Positions 49,080 to 60,449 are shown, counted from the stretch's first letter. The stretch is DNA of 64,000 nt from Antedon mediterranea (GCF_964355755.1 NC_092672.1:25046501-25110500); one strand, 5' to 3'. Notes: generated from the sequence alone by a model not told the origin. Translations and numbers: made by a program.

Positions 49080-49190
49080 GTAGGTACAGACTAATAAAGC
49101 TTTTATAACATTTAAATCTGCATAAAAGATGTATAATGATATCGATCAGTAACACTGTTATATTGGTTTTGTTTCTGTAATTTTTTGTAG

Positions 49191-49321
49191 AAGGCAATGT
49201 TGGAACCTGGGCTAAATTTAAGAATGGTATGTATAAGATGGTAAGAAGAAAAGAAAAAGTGAGTGACATAACTAGTGTATGGGACTACGCTGGTCAACTA
49301 GACTACTATATAACGCACAGG
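49191..49321 (+). CDS. Exon: Roc GTPase switch II (WDYAGQ)
   Basis: The 131-nt exon enters in phase 1 after 'ttttttgtag' and leaves in phase 0 at 'gtatgt'. It encodes GNVGTWAKFKNGMYKM, then SVWDYAGQLDYYITHR. WDYAGQ (49280-49297) is the G3/DxxGQ motif that contacts Mg and the gamma-phosphate, and the YYITHR ending continues directly into the next exon's FFLT. Confidence 0.9.
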
Positions 49322-50356
49322 GTATGTTTTCATTATTGTATTATAAATATCACATGTATTCTAAGAGTCATATTTAAAACAAATATTATTTTGATTGGGT
49401 TCAGAAATAATTAAATTTGAAGTTCTTAAATACTAATGGACCTTTTGTATTGATTAATTGTTGATTAAATAAGAAGAACAGACTTTATTTTTCTTTTTAC
49501 ATAATGTGTTCTTATGCTATTTTGCCAAGAACATTTTTAACAGGGTTATTTTATCAATGTGCAACTTTTTTTTTAGACTATGCTATGTTTTTGTTGGTTT
49601 TTCTAGTTCCATTGATCTTACATGTTTCAATTACTGATTTTTTTTTATCACAAGTTTTCATATAAAACATCACCAGGGGCTGATCCAGGGGAGGGGACCA
49701 CAGGGCATTTGTACCTGTCAATATTGTCAACAGTAAAAAGAGAGGGTGGAGGGCAGAGTGGAGTAGATGTGGGAATGAGAAGGTTAAATATATTATTTAA
49801 ACATCGTCAGTAAACAAATCAAAAAACCTCAGAATACCATACCTCCGCCAATTATACCAGGCCTTTCTTTCTTTCTCTTTTGTTCTTATTTCATGCAATA
49901 TTGCAATGTTGAATAAAGATCAATAGGTGATCTACAATAAACAATGCTAAAATAAATACTTTACAAATACTATTCACAATCTAAATACAACAAATACTAT
50001 TCCTGATCTAAAAAGGAAGAAGGTCGTAAGACTCAATAATAAATGCAAATCACTATCCAAATGAAAAAGTAAACAGAGAGGTATCACTTTTGAAATAATA
50101 TCAATAATTGAAGTAGTATGACTTTGATGGTAATTTAAAGAAATTGTATTAAATGGTAATTTATACTTACAAAATTTAAATTGTTTGTCTCAAGCTATGC
50201 ATAAGTGTGTTTATGATTAAAATCAATTTATTCAGAGAAAATGTGATTTTAAATCTATCCTAAAATCTCATTGAGCTGATTTCCACGCGTTCAAAACATC
50301 ATCGGATAACATATATCAATGAAATATACACTACATTCACAAATAAAACAATGAAT

Positions 50357-50602
50357 TAATACAAGTCAAACTTGAGAAGGAATTCTTTTTCTTTTAGAGT
50401 TGTACTTTTGTGGAATGGTCTTTCAGACTATGTTGTTTCAGCTAGTTCTTTAAATTTGTTTAAAAATAGACTAAATGAGGCTTGGGTAAACCATCCATTA
50501 AAGTCCACACCATTTGTACAAGATGACCTGCGAGGGGCTTATAAGCAATATGCTTCGCCTCAATTTCCCTCTATTCATAGGATTATGAGGGATTACAAGT
50601 AA
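50357..50602 (+). pseudogene. LINE reverse transcriptase C-terminal fragment
   Basis: An open frame reading SNLRRNSFSFRVVLLWNGLS, then NLFKNRLNEAW, ending in a stop at 50602. The 'R..FFS.RVV.LWN.LP..VV.A.S...FKNRLD..W' pattern is the conserved last segment of CR1/jockey-type reverse transcriptases. Only this 82-codon tail survives, as expected from 5' truncation. Confidence 0.75.
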
Positions 50603-51200
50603 ACAAGTAAAAGTCTTGTAATCAAAAAAGCTTTATATTTTAACTGCAAAAAAACACAATTTCCAACCAAAAATTGTATATTTTTTACCACTTAAAGAAC
50701 TTGAACGGATACTCGGATTTTAGTCATTTAAATTGCAAAATGATAAACATTAATTTCTTTTTGGTTAACTGAAAGAAAAGTGAATTGATTAATAAATGAC
50801 TAAACTTGACCTACACGCATGCACCAGTGACCTCCTGCAAGCTGAAAAATAGTTGTGTAAATTCCATTTGACGTAGTACACGCACCCTCTTGTAAGAATT
50901 ACCACATGTATCAATGCGAGCTGAACGATGGTGGAAAAACATGCATCCCTCTTACAAGAAATTACCATGTGTTCTTGCCTGCATTGATGGTATCTGTTCC
51001 AATTTACAATCATATTGGTGTGTATCACTATAAAACAATATGACAGGCTCATGTGTATACCAACAATGAAATTGCGCTATATTTAGACATTGACAGGGTT
51101 TGCTCACTGTCTCAGGGTGACAGCATGCAGCTTGTTTTTGAACGTCTAAACAAGTAGGTTAGACCTAGCCAATGGTTTTGAAATAATCATGACAACAAAA

Positions 51201-51630
51201 CATACATAGCAATACACATCATGTCAAGTTAGTTCCCGCAACATAGGAACCACAGTCCTGGTAGGGGTCTGGTATCACAGTGTAAAAAACATACATAGCA
51301 ATACACATGTCAAGTTAGTTCCCACAACATAGGAACCACAGTCCTGGTAGGGGTCTGGTATCACAGTGTAAAAAACATATATAGCAATACACATCATGTC
51401 AAGTTAGTTCCCACAACATAGGAACTAGGGGTCTGGTATCACATACATAGCAATACACATCATGTCAAGTTAGTTCCCACAACATAGGAACCACAGTCCT
51501 GGTAAGGGTCTGGTATCACAGTGTAAAAAACATACATAGCAATACACATCATGTCAAGTTAGTTCCCGCAACATAGGAACCACAGTCCTGGTAAGGGTCT
51601 GGTATCACAGTGTAAAAAACATAAATAGAA
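51201..51630. repeat. Minisatellite, 89-bp unit, left block
   Basis: Units beginning 'catacatagcaatacacat' start at 51201, 51290, 51376, 51442 (a shortened unit follows 51376), 51531 and 51620. Each contains 'gttagttccc', 'aggaaccacagtcctggta' and 'ggtatcacagtgtaaaaaa'. The sixth unit is broken by an inserted element; the array resumes at 53987. Confidence 0.9.
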
Positions 51631-53986
51631 CAGGGCCTTAGCCAGGATCTGTCAAGGGGGGTTCGGACACTAAGTATTTGGGTCACTGTCCCACTGTCAC
51701 TGTGTTTCCCTTGTGGCCCGGGCAACAGCCTTAATTTCATACTAAATGTTGTTTCTGCCACTAAATTGAAATTGAGTTCCATTTCATCGTATACCATCCG
51801 GACACGGAACTTGATAGGCTTAGTCATAAAGTAGTTACAGAGTTGCAGGGCATTTTATCATTGTTGAATGTTTTGATATTAGCCTAATTGTTAAAACGAC
51901 CTTCACAACCAAAATATTTCTTTGTAATAAAATCTATTTTAAATGGAACGCTACAAAAATAATCCTCTGCTTTATCAGAGCATGCATACCTAATAACCAG
52001 ACAAGAACGTGTCTTTATTACATTTTACTATCAATCTATTTTCAAGTCACGCAATCCATTTTTCAACAATATAGTAGTATAATAACATTTTGATTGAATA
52101 GTGAGGGATTAGTTACAGTTTGACTTTGAATAAACAATTGGTAATTTACTGAAAATCCAAAATGAACTTGTGTTTTAATACAACAAAAATTATTCAATCA
52201 AAGAAACGCTCTACTACACATGAGAAATAGATGTCGGTCGATAAACTTCTGACGACGAATAAAACAACGACAATCAGCTAAATGTTAGTAATTTTATTTC
52301 ATCTCTGGCTTGTTACATTTTTCATGACACATTACCGGACTTCCCCCTCCTCTCGCAATGAACGACAGTACAGATCCTCCCTATCTAGGCTCGTGTATGT
52401 AGAATACTACTACGTTATTCACAAATTACACACGCATAGCAGTGTTACTAGAACCATCACAGATTACCTCTAATGGATCAATCATTCACACATGATTTAA
52501 AAAATTCATCGACAAACGAAATATAGCCTATATTCATTTCTTTTAAATATTAGGCATATTGCCAAGGCTAATAATCGATTTGTCCATAATTATTGCGTTT
52601 TGCCGGGGGTTTTCCATAATATAAGGCCAATTTTTAGGCCAAATCATAATTGTGCGTATAGTGTTGTATTTCCGATGCGTGTAGTACCCTATTTATCTTC
52701 ATTTTCGTACGTTCGTCGTAAATAGGCCGAATTTCCGTAGTAATTTATAGACGTTCCACAATTTGAACCGTGTTATACCGGTAACAGAGCAAAGTTTGCT
52801 TCTTTCTGCAAATTTCCTATCATTATTTTCTTTGTTTTATTTGGAGTGTGGTTTAAAACAACACTTTTGTAAAGTTTATAGTGGATAAATGAAAATGAAT
52901 TTTTGGAAAATGTGGTTTTAACATCTGACTTTATTTAGCATTTTTAATTGAATTAAAATTCCAAATTATACAATTTAACCTTTTGCTCAATATATTTATA
53001 GCAACTGCTTCATATTTTTTGTACAACTTTTTAAAATTATTAATTGATAATTAATTTACATTAATTGAGTACAGTTATTAGAATGTATTACCGTACCAAA
53101 AGTACCTTAATCGGAGACTTCCCCGCGACGTTTGCATTGAACGAAAAAAAAATTATCATAAATTTACGTGCGAGAGTACTATTTGCGGCCATCTAGGGGT
53201 GTCATTTAACAATTTGCTTGCTCAAATACTCAGTGTCTACAGCCCTGGAGTCTTTGGGCAACCCTCTTCTTAAAATAGTCCTGCGACCGCCCCTGATAGC
53301 TCTATCTATATTTATTTACAGCAATTTGTTGAGGAAACTAAATATATCAATGTAAATAGGTGGTATTGATACAGTTGAGTAGGCCTACGTATCGGCTGGT
53401 GGTCTAGACAAAAATAATCGAATGCCATAGGCCTAATGTAAACTACAGTACATGATACCATAGATATTATAGTGTAATATATTAAATCCACTATAATCTT
53501 CTATGATGATGATACACTATACTTCATAGCCACACATAAATATTGTAGGTAACCGCAGCGTTCCATTTTTTGATGTACGTCGGAAGGCTATATACTTTAT
53601 GCATGCTGACTGCCAGTGATCGAAACAATAGGTACGCGGTTGTCTAGCGGTGTTCTTTGTACGATTCGTTCGTGGCCAAGCTCGCGTCAATATCATGTTA
53701 CATCCTGGGACCAAAAATTCGTATTATTTTTCAGGTGAAAATCGGCAACCAATTCATTTGTTTAACAATAAGGTATGATTTATTCACGAACGAGTTTACA
53801 AATTTTTCAATTTACAAACAACCTTTTGTATTGTGGGGCACGTATTTGGAAGATTTTCAGAGATGAGGGTGTGGTGAGGTATTGTGGATGTCGGGGATAG
53901 GGGTTCGCAGTCGGTTAAGGGGGAGGGGGGTCGCTGTAAAGGGGGGTTCGCCCGAACCATAAAAACCCCCCCTGGCTACGGGCCTG
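51631..53986. mobile_element. TIR element, 2356 bp, inserted in the minisatellite
   Basis: The left end is 'cagggccttagccagg' and the inverted right end 'caggcccgtagccagg'. Both are followed by G-rich stretches containing 'ggttcgg'. Flanks read 'tagaa' and 'tagca', a possible short imperfect TSD. Array sequence on both sides proves it is an insertion. No transposase frame was found. The right part contains a 'tatcataaatttacgtgcga' segment shared with 16130. Confidence 0.7.
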
Positions 53987-54326
53987 TAGCAATACACATC
54001 ATGTCAAGTTAGTTCCCGCAACATAGGAACCACAGTCCTGGTAGGGGTCTGGTATTACAGTGTATAAAACATACATAGCAATACACATGTCAAGTTAGTT
54101 CCCGCAACATAAGAACCACAGTCCTGGTAGGGGTCTGGTATCACAGTGTAAAAAACATACATAGTAATACACATGTCAAGTTAGTTCCCGCAACATAGGA
54201 ACCACAGTCCTGGTAGGGGTCTGGTATCACAGTGTAAAAAACATACATAGTAATACACATGTCAAGTTAGTTCCCGCAACATAAGAACCACAGTCCTGGT
54301 AGGTGTCTGGTATCACAGTGTAAAAA
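53987..54326. repeat. Minisatellite, right block
   Basis: Continuation of the 89-bp array (86-bp units here, lacking 'atc' in 'cacatcatg'), with units starting at 54070, 54156 and 54242 after a partial first unit. The array ends 320 bp before an exon. Confidence 0.9.
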
Positions 54327-54425
54327 TGGTGAAAGTTTATTTTACAGTCTGCATTAATCTGCTTGACTTGGTGCAAGTCATGAACAAAAGTGTTCAGAAC
54401 AAAAGCAGAGCAAAATAGATAAATA

Positions 54426-54572
54426 AATGACTCAATTTAAAATTTCAACTATTTATTTGCACACTAGACTGTTTCATAAAAGTGATGAAAAGAAGAGCTA
54501 TTTCATCACCTTGATGAAACAGTACAGTATGTAGTGTGCAAATAGAATGTTGAAGTTTTTACTTGAGTCATT
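54426..54572. repeat. Imperfect hairpin MITE-like repeat, 147 bp
   Basis: The left arm 'aatgactcaatttaaaattt...tatttgcacacta...gtttcat..' folds on the right arm '...atgaaacagt...tagtgtgcaaataga...acttgagtcatt'. The loop is short (near 54490). No clear TSD. The hairpin lies 76 bp upstream of a Roc exon acceptor. Confidence 0.7.
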
Positions 54573-54648
54573 ACATTTTATCTATATAAAATATTGTAAT
54601 ATTATTATTATAATTAACCATAAAAGCATAATCCTTGTTAATTTCCAG

Positions 54649-54738
54649 TTTTTCCTGACAAATACAGTATCATACTGTGTTGCTTTCAATGTCATGGACA
54701 ACTTGGATGAGCCAGCTAAACCACGGGATTTAAAAATA
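54649..54738 (+). CDS. Exon: Roc domain, post-switch II strand
   Basis: The 90-nt exon has phase 0 at both ends, acceptor 'aatttccag' and donor 'gtaagt'. It encodes FFLTNTVSYCVAFNVMDNLD plus EPAKPRDLKI. After DYYITHR the run FFLTNTVSYCVAFNV is the buried strand of the GTPase fold (compare the 'H.FL......Y.LVF..' pattern of ROCO proteins). Confidence 0.88.
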
Positions 54739-54849
54739 GTAAGTTGAACTTAGTACTTTAGACAATCTTGTAAACTATAAATGCTATGATTTAATAATGT
54801 AATTTAATTTCAATTTTAGTTTAAAAATATATTGTCATTGTCATTTTAG

Positions 54850-55041
54850 GGTCAGCTAGGAATGACTAATTTGGACATGAATTTGTTCTGGATAAGGTCC
54901 ATTTATGAACATACTGTGTCACAACATGGTTCAGGAAACACTATTTCAATTGATGGCAAGAACATAGAGTCACCTCCCATCTGTTTGGTTGCAACTCATG
55001 TGGACAACTTGTCAGGGACAGCATCAGAAAAAGAGGAGGAG
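54850..55041 (+). CDS. Exon: Roc GTPase G4 (THxD)
   Basis: The 192-nt exon has phase 0 at both ends, acceptor 'tcattttag' and donor 'gtaaat'. It encodes MTNLDMNLFWIRSIYEHT, then ICLVATHVDNLSGTASEKEE. ATHVD is the G4 motif (THxD in ROCO proteins in place of NKxD) that gives guanine specificity. WIRSIY corresponds to the helix before it. Confidence 0.9.
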
Positions 55042-57718
55042 GTAAATAGTATATAAATATTAGATATTTATATCTTGTCTTTTTCTTAACTATGTCAATA
55101 TAAGCGCTCCTAGCAACTGAACACAACTGAATGCAACTATAAACCTCAACTGACTGCAACTGACAGGCGCACAACAATGTAGACATAAGCTTATAATTAC
55201 TTTCAGTTGCTTATGTTCTATTTTTACTGTAACTGAATGAAACTGAAAAGTTTTAAACGTGTCACACGTGTGGTATGGGTAACGGCGACCAGTCGCAATT
55301 GGTTTGTATATACTGGTTCCTATACAACTATTAATTGCGTTGTGCATGTAAGGTAAATTAATAGGCTCTTTAGAATTAATATTTTGCCTACAAGAAGGTT
55401 GACTGTATTTAACAACCCATCAGTACAATTAGAACAAAAAAGCAGTTTGAGGTCTAATATACATGTTTATACAATCAACTAATATAACATGAAAATGGAA
55501 CATTAAACATTACATGCATTACAAAAGAATTCATTAAAGAAGGTAAAGTAGAAACATTGTTTGAGATTTTGTCATTTTGAATTACAATATGAATAAAAAA
55601 AAAAACAGCCTGTAACAGTCATGGAAGATTGTGTACATTAGGTGGTGACATATTGTCTTGTAAACCACTGATCATGATGATCACTGAGATCATGCAGATT
55701 GATCTCACTGATCATGTCAGTATTCTACGAAAGCCCATTAATGCCATTTTAAGTATAGGTTTTTCGAACGTAATCCGTTCTAACGAATTAGTAATTCGTT
55801 TGAACGGATTAATAATCTGTTCAAACGAATTAGTAATCCGTTCAAATGAATTGCAACATATACAACAAGTGCCATTTAAAGTATATGTTGTAATTCGTTT
55901 GAACGGATTACTAATCCGTTCAAACAAATTACTAATTTGTTTAAACGGATTACTAATTTGTTCAAACGGATTACTAATCCGTTCAAACAAATTACTAATT
56001 TGTTTAAACGGATTACTAATTCCTTCAAACGAATTACTAATTTGTTTTAACAGATTATTAATCTGTTTAAACAAATTAGTAATTCGTTTGAACAGATTAG
56101 TAATCCGTTCAAACGAATTACAACATATTCTTTAAATGGCACTTGTTGTATATGTTGCAATTGGTTTGAACAGATTACTAATTCGTTTGAACAGATTACT
56201 AATCCGTTCAAACGAATTACTAATTTGTTTAAACAGATTAATAATCTGTTCAAACGAATTAGGAATCCGTCCAAACGGATTAGTAATTTGTTTAAACGGA
56301 TTACTAATCTGTTTAAACGAATTAGTAATTCGTTTGAACAGATTATTAATCCGTTAAAACGAATTACTAATTCGTTAGAACGGATTACGTTCGAAAAACA
56401 TATACTTAAAATGGCATTAATGGGCTTTCGTAGTATTCTCCGTGGATATATCATTGTCAACACTTGGCTTGAAAATATGCCTGGAGGCGCAAACAAAATC
56501 CTAGATGGCGACAAAAATCCAAAATGACTGCCCATTTGATCTAAATTGTATTTATAATGCCTATATTAAATATCCTTTTTAAACTTGTTTGTTTTTTTTA
56601 ATTAACCACACACATTGAATACAAATAAAAATATTTATTGAAATATATATCTATATAGATAACACAGTATATCAGCATGTAGACTTGGCCCAAGTCTGTA
56701 TATCTTTTTTTTTTATTTATTTGTTTTTATTTCGACCCCGATTTTTGTCTGAAAATACAGACTTGTGAAACACGTATAGAAATCGATTTGCAGACCGCAA
56801 ACATCCGATAAGAATGACGTAGGTTATCATACCGTATTTGGCTATATGGCGCGGGCAGTATGTAAATATGGATTTCGAATCAACCAATGATCATTTTGTT
56901 TCAAAATGAAAAAGATCGAGACGTACGTACAGTGCTGAATGTACGATCGAGACTGTTGAAATAATAAAATCGTAATGCCAAGTTGTTTTGTTTATTAATT
57001 GTTTAGTCCTTGGCCTAGGCCTCTTTCGTAGGTCCCACTCAACTTGCACGCATGACCTGCCAAATAAAACGCCAATAAAGTAGCCCTACATACCACCACC
57101 GGCACACAACAGGGCTACACCACCACACAGAACAGGACAGGGTCTGGGTGGGAATTAAATCAAAATTATCTCCGCGTAATAAATGATCCATTCAATGTTT
57201 GATTTGCAGAGAAGCTAGCCTATCATATCAAGACGAGTTTTCATGTTCTTGGGAAAAAATCCCACCAAATGTTTACCAGACTACTAGGCATATAAAATAA
57301 TTTCTAGCCTTCAGAAACTCATAAATGTACCCAACAAGTACACATTGTCTAAACGTAACATAGCGCATGCGCATCATCTTAGTTGTTGAGTCTTTGAAAT
57401 TCTGAAATATGAATATTAAAATGGTGTGCGAGTGAGTAGCCAATCGCATGCAGCTGAAACTAGTCAACTGGATAATCGTATGCACCAATAATTCTTGGTG
57501 TCAAACCACGTGACTTGTGCGTGTTTCCCCAGACACGGAGTATCCAAAATCAAGTAGTATACGTATGAAACGCCATATGTGCCAAAATATTTATCTTTTT
57601 ACTAATATTAAGACAAAACTCCGTCTAGAACCTAGACTAATCAGCATGATCAGTAACAGTAATTATTGTGATAAGTTATCAGCAATAGCAGCAATATAAA
57701 TGTATTTATTAATTGAAG
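55042..57718 (+). other. Intron, 2.7 kb, with foldback element
   Basis: It contains the 705-bp foldback 55727-56431. Region 55080-55380 has repeated 'gcaactgactgcaact'-type words. 56440-57700 holds no feature I can support. Confidence 0.7.
55727..56431. mobile_element. Foldback element, 705 bp, 8-bp TSD, built from 'cgttcaaacgaattactaat' repeats
   Basis: The ends 'acgaaagcccattaatgcca' are identical in inverted orientation, and the two halves mirror each other nearly throughout. The interior is a chain of about 20-bp units (variants of 'aacgaattactaatccgttc'), each partly palindromic. The perfect 8-bp direct repeat 'agtattct' flanks it (55719-55726, 56432-56439), fitting hAT-type insertion although the ends lack the usual CAG. 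Open frames on both strands (LLIRSNKLLICLNG-like) are by-products of the repeats. Confidence 0.85.
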
Positions 57719-57961
57719 GTTATGAAGATGTACAAGAAAATGTTTGATAAAATGGAAGGAATGCCATATGCTCACCATGTAGATCGTGAAATGTACATGG
57801 TTGATAACACCATGAAATCACCTGAAGGTATTACAAAACTTAAGCGAAACGTTGGTAGATACATGAAGGAAATGGTGAGAGAAGTTCCAGTAAAGTGGGT
57901 TAATTTACAGGAAAGTTTGCAAAGAATTGGTGAAACAAAATTGTGTATTACGTTTGATGAG
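57719..57961 (+). CDS. Exon: Roc-COR junction
   Basis: The 243-nt exon has phase 0 at both ends, acceptor 'attaattgaag' and donor 'gtaaag'. It encodes 81 residues: VMKMYKKMFDKMEGMPYAHH, a helix then strand; then NTMKSPEGITKLKRNVGRYM and VPVKWVNLQESLQRIGETKL. The 'VPxxWxxLExxL' motif marks the end of Roc and start of COR in ROCO proteins. Confidence 0.88.
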
Positions 57962-58152
57962 GTAAAGTTTTGATTGTGGATTCCAATGTAATTATATAAT
58001 ATTATTATTTATTGTTACTTTGTTTTTATTCCTACAGACACTACTAATATTTATAGTCCTGGCCTATCTTTGAATTTTCCATTAGATTTTCACCAGGCTC
58101 TACAAGTAATGTACTAAGTTAAGTTATTTATTTAAATTAAATTCTGTATTAG

Positions 58153-58347
58153 GTTTCCAGGATTGGCACTGAATGTGAAATATCCAAAGAGGGGCTCGCC
58201 ACTGCCATAGAGTATATGAATGACATTGGGATCATTTTGCATTCAAGTACTAACAAAAAACTGAAGAACACTGTGATAACAGATCTTCAAATGATGATTC
58301 AAATGGTGACAAAAGTGATCACGGTAGTTAAACCGTCTATTAAAGTG
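58153..58347 (+). CDS. Exon: COR domain, N-terminal half
   Basis: The 195-nt exon has phase 0 at both ends, acceptor 'tgtattag' and donor 'gtaggt'. The alternative 'ttccag' acceptor 8 nt on would hit a stop. It encodes 65 residues with CEISKEGLATAIEYMNDIGI, then ILHSSTNKKLKNTVITDLQM. The 'ALxFLHxxGxIlhf....L.....i.dpqWl' pattern is the winged-helix part of COR, though the usual Trp is replaced. Confidence 0.88.
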
Positions 58348-58505
58348 GTAGGTAGATAATGTATTTTGTTATGATATTAGATTGTCAAAAATGTGGATGT
58401 ATAGGTGATGTTAATAATCTGTTCTTAGTGAAACAGTATAATTGTATTGATCATGTGACTGTACAGTGTAAAGTAAGAATAAACTGTTTTTTTTTTTAAA
58501 TATAG

Positions 58506-58667
58506 AAGCAAATCAGTGTGCTGTGGAAAAGGCTTGATGAGGAAGGAATGCTGGAGGAAAGACTGCTACGGTATTTATGGAAACAGCAGTTGGAGGAAGA
58601 TCCACATCGCTTTGAAATCTTTACTGAAGTGATGAAGACATTTGGTTTGCTCTTTGAGAAATTGAAG
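58506..58667 (+). CDS. Exon: COR domain, middle
   Basis: The 162-nt exon has phase 0 at both ends, acceptor 'aatatag' and donor 'gtaagt'. It encodes VLWKRLDEEGMLEERLLRYL, WKQQLEEDPHRFEIFTEVMK and TFGLLFEKLK. 'W..L...Gil...ll..lW' followed by 'll.lme.fgLc' is the classical COR signature. Confidence 0.9.
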
Positions 58668-58675
58668 GTAAGTTA

Positions 58676-58760
58676 ATTCAATTCAATTCAATTTCTTTAT
58701 TGCTGCTAACGCCATCAAGGGCTAATATCCGCTTAAACCTACTACATCATACAAACAAAT
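58676..58760 (-). mobile_element. LINE 3' tail fragment
   Basis: On the minus strand it ends 'aataaagaaattgaattgaa', an (attga)n tail after a short 3' UTR-like sequence ('gcccttgatggcgttagcag'). It lies 10 bp downstream of an exon donor in a 210-bp intron. Too short for coding content. Confidence 0.5.
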
Positions 58761-58877
58761 ACATATTTACATTTAAAATTGTTTTAACCATCTTATTTTA
58801 GATTGGCTGTCACTTAAATTAGCTTAAATGTTATACTTGTAATATTTTAATTTACAACTCTTTGCTTACATCTGCAG

Positions 58878-59165
58878 GTAACCGAAGGTGATCGGGTATT
58901 CCTGGTTCCATCTCGAATGAAAACCGAGGAAGAGAGTCTTGAAGTTGAAACGGACAAAAAAAATATGGTTTCAATCTATCTTACACCTATAGACTTTCTT
59001 CCTAATGCTGTCTACAATACATTGGTTGTTGCATTTCTGGACTTGATGGAGGAAAAAAATAAAGATGGCGACCAACTTGTGTCTCAAAACCGCAGTGAAT
59101 TTGACTTTAAGGATCATGGAGTCAATCTAGGCACAGTGAAAATTGAAAACAAGCATGCATTAAAG
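58878..59165 (+). CDS. Exon: COR domain, C-terminal half
   Basis: The 288-nt exon has phase 0 at both ends, acceptor 'acatctgcag'. It encodes VTEGDRVFLVPSRMKTEE, then FLPNAVYNTLVVAFLDLMEE. 'yLvPsll....' and 'flP.g.f..Lv......' are the COR C-terminal motifs. The donor 'gtttgg' is weak; reading through reaches a stop at 59201 after 12 codons, which would yield a product lacking the DED region. Confidence 0.85.
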
Positions 59166-59381
59166 GTTTGGAAATTACTCGTTTCAATTAAATATATTTA
59201 AAGACAAAATTGTAGATAGCAAACAATGTTTTAAATGATTTCAGTCAATCTTATTATTACACTATTGCATTTTCATTGTTATGAATACATTGAATGCTAC
59301 CTATTATGATGAGTACAATGATAATGTTTTGCATTTATTATTTAGCTCATTTTAAATTAACAAAGACAATTTCCTCATCAG

Positions 59382-59462
59382 CTTGAAATAACTCATCTGA
59401 CTGAAGTTGATGGTAATGCTAGAGGCCAAATGAAAGAACCGCAGCCAAGTTTCTGCATAGAG
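59382..59462 (+). CDS. Exon: COR C-terminal strand
   Basis: The 81-nt exon has phase 0 at both ends, acceptor 'ttcctcatcag' and donor 'gtaaag'. It encodes 27 residues, LEITHLTEVDGNARGQMKEP plus QPSFCIE, resembling the beta-rich end of a COR-type region where strands alternate with charged turns. Confidence 0.75.
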
Positions 59463-59965
59463 GTAAAGATTAGCATGATATGCCTATGTGTTATTAATAA
59501 CATATTCAACACCAGCACTTGAATGTAATGATTGCCAATAAACAATGGAAATGATCATATAAACGTTTAAGTTGCCATGTACGAAACTCAAATTGCTGAC
59601 TCTAATAAAAATTACAAAAGACATACTTATAATATTTTATTCTACGATATGTATATAATGTCTTTTTTATTCACCCAAAAACTATGTAAATTCATTCCAC
59701 GCTGGACCACCTATAGTCCTATGTATCCCAGGAAAACTTGATGCCCCGAATTGGAATTTGGCAAACTGGCTAAATACTATATATAAACAGCTTCCACCTT
59801 CTATGTAATCTTTGTTATCATGTAACACTCAGAGCCATTGAGTCACTTTGCATAATCTATTCTGCTCTGCTTAATTGCGTCAAGCACTTTTGCCTATATG
59901 GGTTGGTTCAAACTTTCAACCTATTATATTTAAAACTTATGTTCTACATTTTACTTGGTTTGTAG
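59463..59965 (+). other. Intron, AT-rich
   Basis: 503 bp; no repeat or exon seen. Ends 'ttggtttgtag'. Confidence 0.6.
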
Positions 59966-60176
59966 GTGTTAAGTTATCTAATGCATCAACTAGAAACTGT
60001 ACTTGTCACTAGAGAAGGAGTTGGCTACAATCTATGTGTGTTGTGTACTGCTTGTAATCCAGCAGAGAAGCCTCATTTACATGATCTCAAAAAGTGCTTG
60101 AAACTAGATACTAATAGTGTTAAATGTGGCAATGAACGCATGATGACCAATCATTTAAAGTGGCTATTTCTGGAAG
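59966..60176 (+). CDS. Exon: post-COR Cys-rich segment
   Basis: The 211-nt exon enters in phase 0 and leaves in phase 1, donor 'gttagt'. It encodes 70 residues with GVGYNLCVLCTACNPAEKPH, then LKKCLKLDTNSVKCGNERMM and LKWLFLEG. The C-x2-C-x2-C, H-x3-C and later C-G spacing could bind a metal. A similar short Cys/His block follows COR in some invertebrate ROCO proteins, from memory of the family. Confidence 0.82.
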
Positions 60177-60419
60177 GTTAGTTGAAATTTTTGATTATCA
60201 TCACAATTTTCTTCAATTGGAGTATTTTTTATTTGATACCACATTTTAACAATACAATGTACAAAGATATATGTCCTTTAGTCCAGAGACATCTACGAAG
60301 GCCGTTTTAATTATAGATAGGTTTTATTGTTAAAGTAATACATGGTTAAATACTTTTTTTTACAATATAATGAAAATCAGTTGACTAATTGATTGACATT
60401 CTATGAATTTCCCCTGCAG
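60177..60419 (+). other. Intron, AT-rich
   Basis: 243 bp; no element recognised. Ends in a good acceptor 'tttcccctgcag'. Confidence 0.6.
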
Positions 60420-60449
60420 AATATGGGGAAACAATCTCATCAGTCGCAG
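60420..60449 (+). CDS. Microexon, 30 nt (linker)
   Basis: Phase 1 in and out, acceptor 'cccctgcag', donor 'gtttgt'. Encodes EYGETISSVA. Symmetric phase means it can be skipped without a frame change. It starts the low-complexity linker between the COR-like part and the DED-like exon. Confidence 0.65.

Larger units (their letters stand above)
49322..54648 (+). other. Intron, 5.3 kb, with LINE relic, minisatellite and DNA element
   Basis: It splits the Roc domain after switch II. Besides the features listed, 49670-49760 carries 'ccaggggctgatccagggga', resembling one end of a hAT-type element, but no partner end was found. 49800-50350 and 50610-51200 hold nothing I can support. Confidence 0.7.

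Noticed and set aside
51201-54326. Regular 89-bp repeats as a possible CRISPR array or gene
   Set aside because: Units are identical throughout without spacers and carry no open frame: a minisatellite.
55629-56535. Open frames of 168, 120 and 162 residues on both strands with LLIRSN/ISNPFKQ-type repeats
   Set aside because: They are translations of the palindromic units of the foldback element; both strands are open because the repeat unit lacks stops. No known domain.
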